Part shown: positions 36,770-49,100 of the stretch, piece by piece
Numbering within the stretch: the stretch's first letter is position 1
How the letters are laid out: each line of letters opens with the position of its first letter
Assembly (NCBI GenBank): GCA_964247055.1
Contig: OZ176058.1
Location: 3,100,001-3,164,000, forward strand
DNA length: 64,000 nucleotides
Direction of reading: 5' to 3'
DNA from: Paragordius varius
Taxonomy: Eukaryota > Nematomorpha
The notes under the pieces: model-generated
The model's input: the letters and a program-made list of their open reading frames with translations, nothing else
Told to the model about the DNA's origin: nothing
The model's database searches: none
Translations under genes and position numbers: made by a program

Positions 36770-37173
36770 ATGGCTGATATTAAAAATTATCTTTATACGT
36801 GGTGTTGTAAGAGAGGGAGTGTTTTATCTTATGAGTACAGTAATGTAGGTCTTAAATCTCCTCACTTTATTTGTCAAGTATTACAATATTTAACAAATAT
36901 AATAGGCCACTATTTCTACGATAGATTATGTAGCTCAAGGTGGAGCCAGCAGTAAAAAGGAGGCCCAGACCTTAGCCGCCAAAAATTTTGTTAAATATCT
37001 GATGGATCATAATTTTATGCCCAAAATAAATGAAGCGCCCCTTCGATCAAATTCTACCACCATAAGTTTTTTTTTTATTTTTAATTATTAATATAGAACA
37101 AGCCAATAATTTAGCGAATGGGAGGACAGAGAACATTGCTGACCAAGATATAACAAAACAAAAGCTTAATGAA
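36770..37173 (+). CDS. DHX9-like exons 1-3: first dsRNA-binding domain and linker
   Basis: MADIKNYLYTWCCKRG matches human DHX9 MGDVKNFLYAWCGKRK at the same N-terminal place. After a 28-bp intron (36878-36905) the domain goes on as GGASSKKEAQTLAAKNF (human NSTNKKDAQSNAARDF), the RNA-contacting KK-x-A helix, then VKYLMDHNF. Exon 3 (37097-37173) is a polar linker ending KQKLNE. The start ATG is the one used by the whole family. dsRNA contact residues look kept. Confidence 0.88.
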
Positions 37174-40100
37174 GTAATTATTTTATTTGTTTTATAAAAA
37201 AGCATAATATTTTATTTTTTTAATGGATTTATCCACACCTTTTCTTAATCTTTTTTAAATGAAATATTGGGTTACATAATAGGAAATGGAGATATAATTT
37301 GTCAATAAATTAATAATCAATTTTAATGTATATAGGAAAATCAACTTTAAAAGTATATTCCTAAAATGCGCTTTAGCTTAATTTCATTTTTTATACGGGC
37401 AAAGTTTTTTTATATTTTAGTTTAATTTAACAGTTTATTTTTATATATATAGATTGATCATATTGTTTATAAGGTATATTATGGACTTTGGTTCTTTTAT
37501 TATAAGTTTTTTACAGAAGTGTATTTAGTATACAATTCACTATTGAATATCAAGCTTTTTATTTTAATATTTTTTACCGAGTTTATAATATCTATCTTTT
37601 GTGTATATTGGTGAAATCTATATATGTATAAAATGGAAAGTGATGGCTTTGTGATCTGTTTCCAAAATGGTTTACCTATTCAAATTTTAATATCGAAAAA
37701 ATATGATCATTAATAAATGTTTCCACAATAGCTTCGTCCTTTTTTTTGAATTAGGCCCCCAGTTTGGGCTTACTCCGTGTTAAAAACGGTTTTTTTTGAA
37801 AATTTTCCGGAAAACGTGTTGGACCATTCAATTTAATCTATTTTTTTTACTTATTTTTGTTTGCGCCGAACATAGTCGGCTCGCTTTTTTAATTTAGGCC
37901 CTCTTTTTACCCGCTCCTCATTGAAATTGCCCTCCTTTTCAAAAAAACTCCACAAAAATAGTTTTTGAATCTATTTTTCGCTCAAGATCTGAGACCGTAA
38001 AAATTCTAATGAGTATTCCCAATATTCTCTGTTAAAAGGCAAATTAGTCATGCGTTTTTTTATATTGGCTTTTGGGTAAGGAGATACCCGCTAAAAACTG
38101 ACCCGTCATATTGAAATAGCGTGATTTTGGGGTTAAATTTCGGAAAACCTATCAGGCCATGTTAGCTCAATAAATGCTTAATATATTACCCTTAACTAGG
38201 CAAAAAAATAATTCGAGCGTTTTTTCAAATTAGCCGTTAATTAGGCTCTGCACGCCCTTAAAAATGCGCCACCATAGAATGATTTTTTAGTTTTGAGCAA
38301 TTTTTTTAAAAGCAATGAGACCATATGGAATCAACCATGATTTTCTCCGTAAAAAGGCAAAAATTAATCAAGCGCTGTTTTTTTGTATCAGAGGGGCGCC
38401 ACCATATCAAAATTGCGTTGTTTAGGAGTTAATCAAATTATCACGCCATATAAGTTTAATGAGGGCCTGAATTAATACATGTAAAAAGGAAAAAATTTAA
38501 GTCGAGCGGTTACTTTAAATAAGACGTCAATTAGGTCCTACACGCCCTAAAAAATGCGTAATCATTGATTTAATATTTAGTTTTGAAGCCATTCTTCCAA
38601 AAACAATTCGAACATATGGAATGAATGATGATTACAGGTATTCCCCTATAAAGGCAAAAATTTTCGTCGAACGTTTTTTTATTAGCCTCTGGGCAGGGGA
38701 CTACCCGCCTACAACTGCGCCACCATATCGATACAGCGTGCCTTTGAGCTTAAATTTCAGAAAACCTATCAGGCCATATGAGTTCAATAGCTGCTTAAAA
38801 TCTTACCCGTAACAAGGCAAAAATTTATGTTGTCCGGTTTATAAAACTACTCTCTAATTAGGCTCTTGCCCTGAAAAATGTGCCACCGAATAACTTTTTA
38901 GTTTTGAGGCATTTTTTCGCAGTCGCGATTCCAGGTATTACCTGAATTAAGGCAAAAATTTTAATCGAGCGTTTTTGTTTCGCTTTTGGTTAGGGGGATA
39001 CTCGCATAAAAAGGCGTAACCATATCGATACAGCATGCCTTTAGAGCCAAATTTTAGAAAATATATGAGTAATAGAAACATATGGATTCCATGATAATTC
39101 CAGACACCCGCCAAAAACTGCGCCATTATATAGAAATCGCATTGTTTTGGAGCTAATTTACAGAAAATTTATATAGCCAGAATATAAAACTAGGTAAAAA
39201 AAGGTCAGGTGTTTTTATTTGCCGTTAACTTGGGGCTTTTATTCCCTAAAAATACGCCATCATATAACGATTATATAGTGTTGAGGTTTTTTCCGAATAA
39301 CCTATGAGAAGATGGTATCAAAGATGATTCCAAATATGTGCTCTATAAAGCAAAGAATTTAACTCAGCGCTTTTTCCATATAAGTTTTTATAAGTGTAGG
39401 GGTCTACCACTCTAAAACTGAGACCTTAAGCAGATTTTAAAAAATTTAAAAACCATACAGTTCAGTTAAATACATTTCCTGGGAATCCCTATATCATTTT
39501 TTCCTTTAAAAGGGGACCACAAATCATTTACTTTTTATAACCCTCGATCTGTGTGAACACACTCTCAAAATAAATACTTTTAAACCATGATTTCGTTAAA
39601 TGAAAATCTTAAAATGACTCCAATGATAGTTGAATTTAACTTTAATAAGAGACAGTTTAAATACGGTCAATTTTGACTAAACAATATTTGAGCCTATGCA
39701 AAAACCCGTAAAAGATAATTAATTTATCTCCAATACTCCTATTTATTGCAAATTATTAAGGATAATTATTGGTTAGATTACGTCACAGCGAAGCCTTATA
39801 GTTATAGTGCATTTTAAAGAAATTAATCCCATACATGGCTTTTCCAAAAACCATATATATGCATCTTGATCAAAATTCAATCATTAGCAGATTTAATTTA
39901 TCCTGGAATAGCTGTGTCACGTGTATATGTGTTCACACATAGATATATGGTTATCATGAAAGTCTGTTCTTTTTTTCAAATATGGCAGTAATAATTAATG
40001 TTTGAATATCCACAATATATAATTATTTGGATGATATATTGCCCAAAAATGTCTATCTCTGTTTTAATTCAAAACTTGGGGATAAACAACATTGTTTGTT

Positions 40101-43100
40101 AGTCCCTTATTGGTAAGTACAAAAAGGCTTTCAGGATTGCTACGCGTGAACACGCAACATATAATAATTGCCCGTGTGAAAAGCATTCTTTAGAAAATTG
40201 AAATGGGACTACTTATGGAATCATAGGAATGCGAGGAATAAAAACATTCTTACCTTCAAACGGTCCCACTAATATAGTAGCTTCTATTATTTTACAATCT
40301 AAAAGTTTTCAACTATGAGTCGTGTGTGCCATTGCGCAAAATCTTGGCTGATTAATATTGCGTAACACATCCACATAGATAGGTAGTTGAATCAGGAGAT
40401 GCAGTTAATTATCCAACCGAATTCTTAAATTCTTCCTATGATCCATCAGGACCACCCCATTTAATGATTCTAAAGGTAGTATTTTCAATAATATCGTTAC
40501 GCAATATCGCAATGACAATAAATAAGGCTCAGGGCCAAACTTTAAACGATTGCGGATTAGATTTATCTACAGATTACTTTTCACACAGGCAATTATTATA
40601 TGTTGCGTGTTCACGCGTAAGTAATCCTAAGAGCCTTTTTGTACTTACAAATAAGGGACTAACAAACAATGTTGTTTATCCCCAAGTTTGAATTAAAACA
40701 GAGATATTATACATTTTATATATTGAAATATGAGTTTGCTTTTTAAACTAATTTATCAACCCTGTTTACGACATATGTTTTTTTATTAACTTTCTCAGAT
40801 CAAATTGTGTAAAATCGAAAAATCTCAAGACATCATATGTATAAAAATGAAACAATATTTTAATAAAATTATACAATACAGTAGCGTATGACATAAAACA
40901 ATATTATTCCATAAAAAGAATTTTTTAAAAAAAACAAAGGGATATTATGGATGTGTATTTACATTTAGGCTTGAATGTTATATGCCATACGCTACTGTTT
41001 ATGTACGTTTGTTTCGGCCAATTGGTGTATACCATAGTCAGTGATAAAAAAAATCAAATTATGTTAATAATAAACAAAATTAATGTTGTGAGATTGGAAA
41101 ATGTTGAATAATTTTCACCATTTGTTGTTTTTATCTATATGCTACTGTGTTTCCGATCACAAATAATCTAAATTGGCCAACATTAATGTGTGCATACTGT
41201 ATCTCTATTTTTAAAATTTTTTGACCCCTGATTTACTATTTACTTTTTTGTCCTAGTTTACATTTTGGGGTAGTTTTATATCCTAAAGCTTAATTTTGTT
41301 AACTAATTACAGGTTTGATATTTTAGTCAAAATCTAATGGTCAAATATTGTCTGTGTTATAAATAAAAATGGCTTTATTTTTAACAATTTTGTGACTTTT
41401 AAAGTTTAAAGAGGAGAGCTAAAAACACGCATCTGAAATTAAAATCAGAAAACTTTAAGTTTTGTAATTTCTTGGTAAAGCTTTTTAAAGTTAAATATAT
41501 ATATTTTTTAACCATAATATACATATATTGGCCTGTGACATTACCGATTTAAAAAAAATTAAAAAAAAAATGGCGGCAAAAAAGTTTGATATGAGGATTT
41601 TTTACAATTTACATTTTTTAAATATTTTTTTCTCACCTAAAAGGTTAAATAAAGCATATTATTATATTCGATTTTATATCTTAAAATCTTTTTAAGATGT
41701 TTTAATTTCAAATCGCTCTCTGATATAAAACTACTCCAAAAGGTAATGAATGAATTCTTAAATTTTATAAATTTATCTTTTGTGTAAAAAAACCAAATGT
41801 AGTTTAATGAAATTGATCAAAGCGCTTCACTGCATGGGAATTGGAAGCTAGAAAATGCAAAAAGTCGACTTCACCATTTTTTGCAAATCAATCGTTTGAG
41901 TTCGGAATATCGGTACAAAGTTATTGGGACCACACCGCAAACCAAGTTTGATTTTATGCTTATTTTTAACAATTATTAATAACCAACAACTCTCTATACA
42001 GTGGATTCAATTAAAGAATATTTGTAGTAAAGAAATTGATATTAGGGGTTAAATGAATATTAATTAAAATAAAAAAATGAATATTAGTGAAAATAAAAAA
42101 ATTAATATTAGGGGTAAAAAAATGAATATAGTCAAAATAAAAAAACATAGGGCTATGGTGCACGAGTAAGCATTACCCCATAAATACCCATTAAATAATA
42201 ATTATTTTTTAATATTAGTGAAAGAAAAAAAAAGGGAATTTATTGAGTATGTATTCTTTCCTTTTATTATAGTAAATAGTAAAAAATAATTATTATTTAA
42301 TAGGTATGGGGTAATGCTTAAACCATGGCCCTTTGTTTTTTGTTTTTTTATTTTCACTAATATACATTTTTTTTACTCCTAATATATACCATTTACAGTT
42401 CAAATTCACCCTTCTTGAACAATTCAAATTCACCCTAAAAATAAATTATGTGTTTTCGAACTAATATAACTAATTATTAATATGAAATATATCTTTATGG
42501 CATAGTTTATTATTTTTTCAGTGTTATTTTAATTTAAAACAAAATTTTTATTTTTTAAAAATATATTAAAATATAGGTAAATTTTGATCTCAAAAAACAT
42601 ATATTTTTATTGAGGGTGAATTTGAATTGTTTAAGGGTGATTTTAATTGTTTAAGGGTGAATATGAATTGTAAATGGTATATAAATTTCTTTACTGCAAA
42701 TATTCTTTTATTTAATTTACTTAGTCTTATGCGGCCCTCTAAAATTTTTAAAGGTTTCCGAAAATTTAGAAAAAAGCTAATAATTACAACATTTGTAAAA
42801 CTTGGAATTTTTATTATTTCCTTTAATTTGTTTGTTAATAATAATTTATAGAGAATTATATTTATTTATTTTGTTTAAATAATCACACAAATAAACTGTT
42901 TGACAAAGGATATTTTAAGGCTGTTAAATATTGTTTAATTGGACTTTGTATAATCTAGTATAATGAAAGTATTCTTAACAATAAATTTTCATTCATTAAA
43001 TTTTTTATAGACAAAGGATTCAAATTTTTGATTGAAGTTAAACTTTTGGAAATAAATCATGTATTTATCAATATTTTTTTTCGTTAAATGGGTATAAATA

Positions 43101-46100
43101 TTTGGTAAAGAATGGAAAAAACAAGAGCTCTCTGGTGTAATTTTTATACTTTTATTGATGAATATGATATTGTTAATACCATAGAACTCTTGTTTTTTCC
43201 ACATTCTTTACCAAATATTTATACCACCCCCCATTTAACGAAAAAAAATAAATTTTTGATAAAATAAATACATGATTGTATTTTAGGAATTTTAAATGTC
43301 ATTACCAGGCCATTTGTTGATACCCTTATTCTAAACTAATGATTTAATATATTGTAATAACATACATTAAATAAAAAACTTTATTTTTTTGAAATCATTT
43401 TTAAGTTAATTACCTACATATTCCAAAAATTGGGAATCCACTAACCTGAAATACGCATAAAGATTCTAACCTTATCACTTAAATAAATTTTTAAAACATT
43501 TTCTTATACGCTTTCCCAATATTTTTACCCTTGAACAAATCAAATTCACCCTAAAATAGTTATGTGTTTTCGGGATAATATAGCTCATTATTGATATGAA
43601 ATATATTTTTTTCGACATATTTTATTATTTTTTCATCATTATGTTAATTTTAAACAGAATTTCATATTTAAAATATATTATAAAAAAAAGTAATCTTAAA
43701 AAACACGTTAGTATCAAGTAATTGATTTTAGGGTAAATTTGAATTGTGTAAGGGTGATTTTGAACTGTAAATGGTATTTCTTATAAGCACAACAAACACT
43801 AATACATAATCTTAAATATTTTTTTTCATATGACAAGGTAGGCTAAAATTACCGTTTTGCCTGTATAATTTATTTTTTACTCTATATACGAATCTATTAT
43901 AAACCGAAAAACGAAATTTATTACATAAATTCTAATCTTACTGTAAAACAGAGCATACTCACATAATAAGTTTTGTCCGTGTAATTTAAATTTGTATATG
44001 AGAATGCCTACAACTAAATAATCGTACGTATTAATACAAAGTTTAAAACGAAATTTATTACATGAACTTAAACTTAATCTTACTGTAAAACAGAGCATAC
44101 TCACATAATAAGTTTTGTCTGTATAATTCCAATATTCAGTGTATATGTTAATCCTTACAACTAAATAATCATACTTATTAATACAAAGTTTAAAACTAAT
44201 CTTTGTCTTAATATACCTTTTAGGGCATACATTGCTGAGATGAGTTTTCACGTCGTTAATAAAGATGACAATCCTATCATGATTAGCGCATCCGAGTATG
44301 GAAAAACTAAAATTGCAGCCTCAAAAGCGTGTGCCCTTATGCTTTTGCGACAATTATTTCATTTGGGTCTGGTTGAATCTTATGATCCGACTCAAAAACT
44401 ACTTGGAACAACTGCTGGGAGTAAAAAAAAGAAATTTGGGAAAAAAAGAGGAAAAGATGGAGGATTTAGTAGAGACACCCCAAAGCGTATTAAACCAGAA
44501 ACAGTATCTAAGTGGATTGTAAGTTTTTTTTAAAATTATTTGAAGTATAAAATCTATAGATACTTTTTTTAAGCAAAAATTTAAAACTTTTATTGTTTAT
44601 AGATAACATATAAAAATTATCTTTGGGATTCTTGTCTTTACACAAAATATTTAATTGTAAGTGTTAGAGTTTTGCCTTGAATGATAAATCATACAAATAT
44701 TTTTATAGTAAATATTTAAGGCGCGGGTAGGGAAAATGATCATTTAAATTTATAATTTCTGTAAAAAATATACAGTAAAAGGTTTTAGAGTGATTTTTTA
44801 GTTTTAGAACTTAAAATAAAGGATTGATTTTTAAATTACATGTTTTATTTATTTTTTTTCTTGCAAATAAAATTTTATTTCGAGATTTGGTTTGATTTTT
44901 CTGTTTTATTAAACATCCAAAGAAACTGAAATTAAATTGTAGCTTGTAATTTTTGCTTTAACTTTTAAATTATAAGGCAATTTTTTACATTTAAAAAAAT
45001 ATATAAGCTTTATAAATAAGACGGATTTTATAACTTTACTTACTCTATATTTTTATATTAAATGACACATTTTTAATTTTTTTTTTGAAAAAACAGATTA
45101 TTAAATTTATATTTTGAATTTTTTAAGATGGACCCCCCTTGCAATGTTAATTTGAATCCTGAAATCAATGTTCAATTTGACGAAGCTTTGAAAATGCTAC
45201 AACTTATACCTTTAGACATTGTAAAAAAATTTATTTTACTAAAATATTTTATTTATATAAATTATTTTTAAAAGATTATATTAATAGATAAATAAAAATT
45301 TGTTTGATTTTTATATTAATTTAATTAATTTCATTACAAATGCGAAAATATGTTATGAAATTTAATTAAAATTGCCAATTGTTTTTGTTTTTTAAATTTT
45401 CAATTATACCATATATTTTTTTATTAGATAATTAAATTGTTAGAATATTGTATCAAAATTTTAGCATTTTTTATAAAATTATTTTTTTGAGCCATTTTAT
45501 AACAATGTTTATAAAATTTAACTGTACATTTTTTTCGTTTTAAATCAGGGATTTCGGGCCGCATTCTAACTATAAATAAAATTTAAATAAAATTTGCTAG
45601 ATTTCAAACATAAAAATGTAAAATGCAAACGCAATATAGCAATTTTTTCTAGCTTATTGTCAATAGGATATATTAATTTACAAAAATTGTTCATGAATTT
45701 TAGATTTCAAATAAAAAAAATTACATTTTTTGCAAAATATGGATTTCAATTTTTTTTATCTGCCCTTGATATAAAAATTTCCGAAAGCTCTGTTTTGAAC
45801 GCCTTTGTTGTAACCTATTAATTTGTATCATAACATTTTCAATTATTTTTATAAAAAAATGTTAAATTTTTATCATTTGTTAGCATTAATTTTGGCTATT
45901 GTGTTCATATATATTTCAAAATAATTATATTTGCAAAATATTTTTGACTTTTTATTTTTCGTATAATATTAGTGATACTTTAATCACTTATGAAAAAATA
46001 TTAAAAAAAATTTATAATTTTTTACACAGTAAATGCTGCCATTTTAAAATCTATAGTTATTGTTGGTTTTAAAAATACCGTTTGATTAGTTATTTTTTAC

Positions 46101-49100
46101 CTTAAAAGAGTTTATTATAGTAACATTGTCAATTATTAAAAAAATATTAAAAATTTTCACTTCTCACAACAAATAAATTTTATTGTTTCAATTTTTCATA
46201 TTTTATAATCCTTATTTTGCAAAAAACCGAATTTTTAAATTTTAAATTCTATATAATTTTAGAAAAACCGAATTTTTAATTTTTGAATTACTATATTATA
46301 CATTTTAGATACCTAAAGAGCCAAGTCTCAATGTTAAAAGTTATTCACAAATACTGGAAAAAATTGATTTTAGTATTCCGTCGGATATAAACTTATTAAA
46401 ACCTGTTCCACGTAATTATATATTTATCTAAATATGATATTTTATCAAATTTAAATTAAATTGATAATAATAAAATATTCATTTATAAACATTATATATA
46501 CTATTTACTGTTCAAATTAACCCTTGAATATATCAATTTCACCCTTGAACACAATTTTAAATTCACCTTAAATATTTTAAAATTTCTATATTTACAGTTT
46601 TACAGTAAAACTTGAAATTATACGGACAAAACATAAAAATATAAAAGCAATTTTTTTCTAAAAGACAACTAAACTTTTTAAATCTTTTATTATAATATAA
46701 CTCATTATTTTATACAACAAAGTATAATATAGAGATGTATATTGGTAACACAACAAAATTATATTATTGTGAATAAATAATTTATATGAGAAAAATTTAA
46801 ATTTAAAAAAGTATGGTTGTCTTTTAGATAAAAAAATTGTCTTTATATTTTTACGTTAATCGTTTCACAAAAAAATTTATAAATACTGTTCTTTTAATTT
46901 TTTATTTATCATTTTAGATATTTTTTACCCTAACTGGCAACTTCATATAATTTAGATCGTAATCAATTAAAAAGATTAAAAACATAGAAAGAAATTCGTT
47001 TATTGTTTTTATAATTAGTAATTTTATTGCATTATTTATTTAATAGTTTTATGGACACCACCTATGAAGGATTGGAACACATGGGCTTGTAAAGAAATTT
47101 TGCCTCCTATTGTAATTTTTATCTTTTTTAAAAAAAATCTGAATTTTATACTTTTTTTAAACTCTAAACTTATAATAAATCTTACAGAAAATATTTTTTA
47201 ATTGACCTAGTACATATGATTTAGTTATTTATACAATTTTATTTTTTTGCAGGAATTAAATATAATATATTTTAGTTTTAGATGCATTATTTTAAAATAA
47301 TTATACTTGGGATTTTTGTTAGAACAAAACACCTGAAGGTTTTTAATTTTTTAAAATTATCGGAATTAAATGATAAACATAAAAATTATAAACTATGCCA
47401 AAAAATTTTATTAATTAATTTTTAAACCATAAAATATATTTTTAAGATGAAAATTTTGGTTTGGGGTTAAATTTTCCTATATAAATTTTTTTGCTGCTTT
47501 AGAATTTGGAAGAATATAATGATCACCTTTTAAAAGATTGGAATGCAAAAATTGACGAAAATTCAGAATTTACCAAGGTTTTAGATTTATTTTAGGAATT
47601 TTCGTATTATATATATGTAAAAATAAATCTAAAAGATTAATATTTTTTATATAAATTAAACTTTTTAAGTGTTTTTTTGGAAGTCAGAAAAATTATAATT
47701 ATAAATAATGAATTTATTACTAATTAACATCTTTATTGGTAATTAGCTATCCTAAAATATTGGTTTAAAAAAATGGATATAAAAATATGTTTTTGTCTAT
47801 TTTTATAAAACATTTTTGTGTTTTACATATTTTTTTATATAATCCCCCTAAAATAAAACTCTACATTTTTTATGGCAGGTTAAGAAATAAAAATATAAAT
47901 TTATAAACACTATTAATGTTAATGAAACATATATAAAATTGTACATAAATCGTTTAGTCTTTAAAAAAATATAAATGAAAAATGTATAATTTTTACGTAT
48001 TTGTGAAATCTTTCCAAATTAATACTGTATTGAAATTATACGATAAAACGTTAAATATAACATATATATTTTTTCAAAAGGCAATTATACTTTTTAAACC
48101 TTTTTTTTTCCTTATAAATTATATCGGTTTTTACCACATGTTTTTTTAGTTTCATATCTCATTAAATATTAATTTATACTTAATACTTTAAATTTTAGTT
48201 TATATTTCAATTTTTTTTGCGTTTGACAAAGATCTAGTAATAATCGAAAATTCACAATAAATTCATATAATTTTAGCTGAATTATAATTGCAATAAAATA
48301 AAAATATTGTTATCTTTATATTTTTTTTACGTTTTGTCCGTTTAATTTTAGTTCTTACTGTAGTGTCTACATGTTATGTTTAATGATAGATTTTTGAAGA
48401 ACGTAAAAATATGCCGATATACGCGCATAAAGATGAGATTTTAACCGCAATTACAAATCATGCAGTCGTTTTTGTCAAAGGACCCCCCAAAATCGGAAAA
48501 AGCACACAAGTTTAAATCATTAAATATTAACACTTTTTATATATAATAAAAGCGATTTTATATTTTATAGCTTAAACATCATACATAATTTTGAAATTGA
48601 AATTTTTTTATTTATAAGTTTTGAAAAATTTTTTTATACTTTTAAGCGTATATATATTTATTATTCTCTTCAAGGTTAGTTTATATAATAAGCACTTTCT
48701 TACTTGCTGATATAATTTGGAAAAGAAACTAATTTTGATATAGAAAACGCTTTATATTTTTGAGTGATAGTTATTTAAACTATTGAGCAATTCAACTGTA
48801 CATAATTATTTTTAGGTTGGTTTTTGAATATGCCTTTTAAAATTTCCTTTGAGGGCATATATCAATAATACTTGCAAAATTTTGCTCAGAGGTTTTAATT
48901 AGTTTCTAACATTCCCTTTTATTATGTTTACCATTAAAATGTTCTAGACCAGGGGTGTTCAACACGCTTTTTTTAGTCTACAAAAATGCTCTTAAAAATG
49001 TTAAAAAAATAAAAAATTGAATTTTTTCAATTAAAAATTTTACGATTATTTAAATAATATTATTATCCAAAAATAATAATAGAATTTTTAAATTGAAACA

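Noticed and set aside
36770-36955. Read-through frame of DHX9-like exon 1 to a stop at 36953
   Set aside because: The family match jumps frame at the 28-bp GT..AG intron; the read-through frame loses the dsRBD.
43877-44251. Minus-strand open frame of 124 codons
   Set aside because: It covers the tandem duplication upstream of exon 5 and shows the same peptide twice (FKLCINKYDYLVV, FKLCINTYDYLVV); a repeat artefact.
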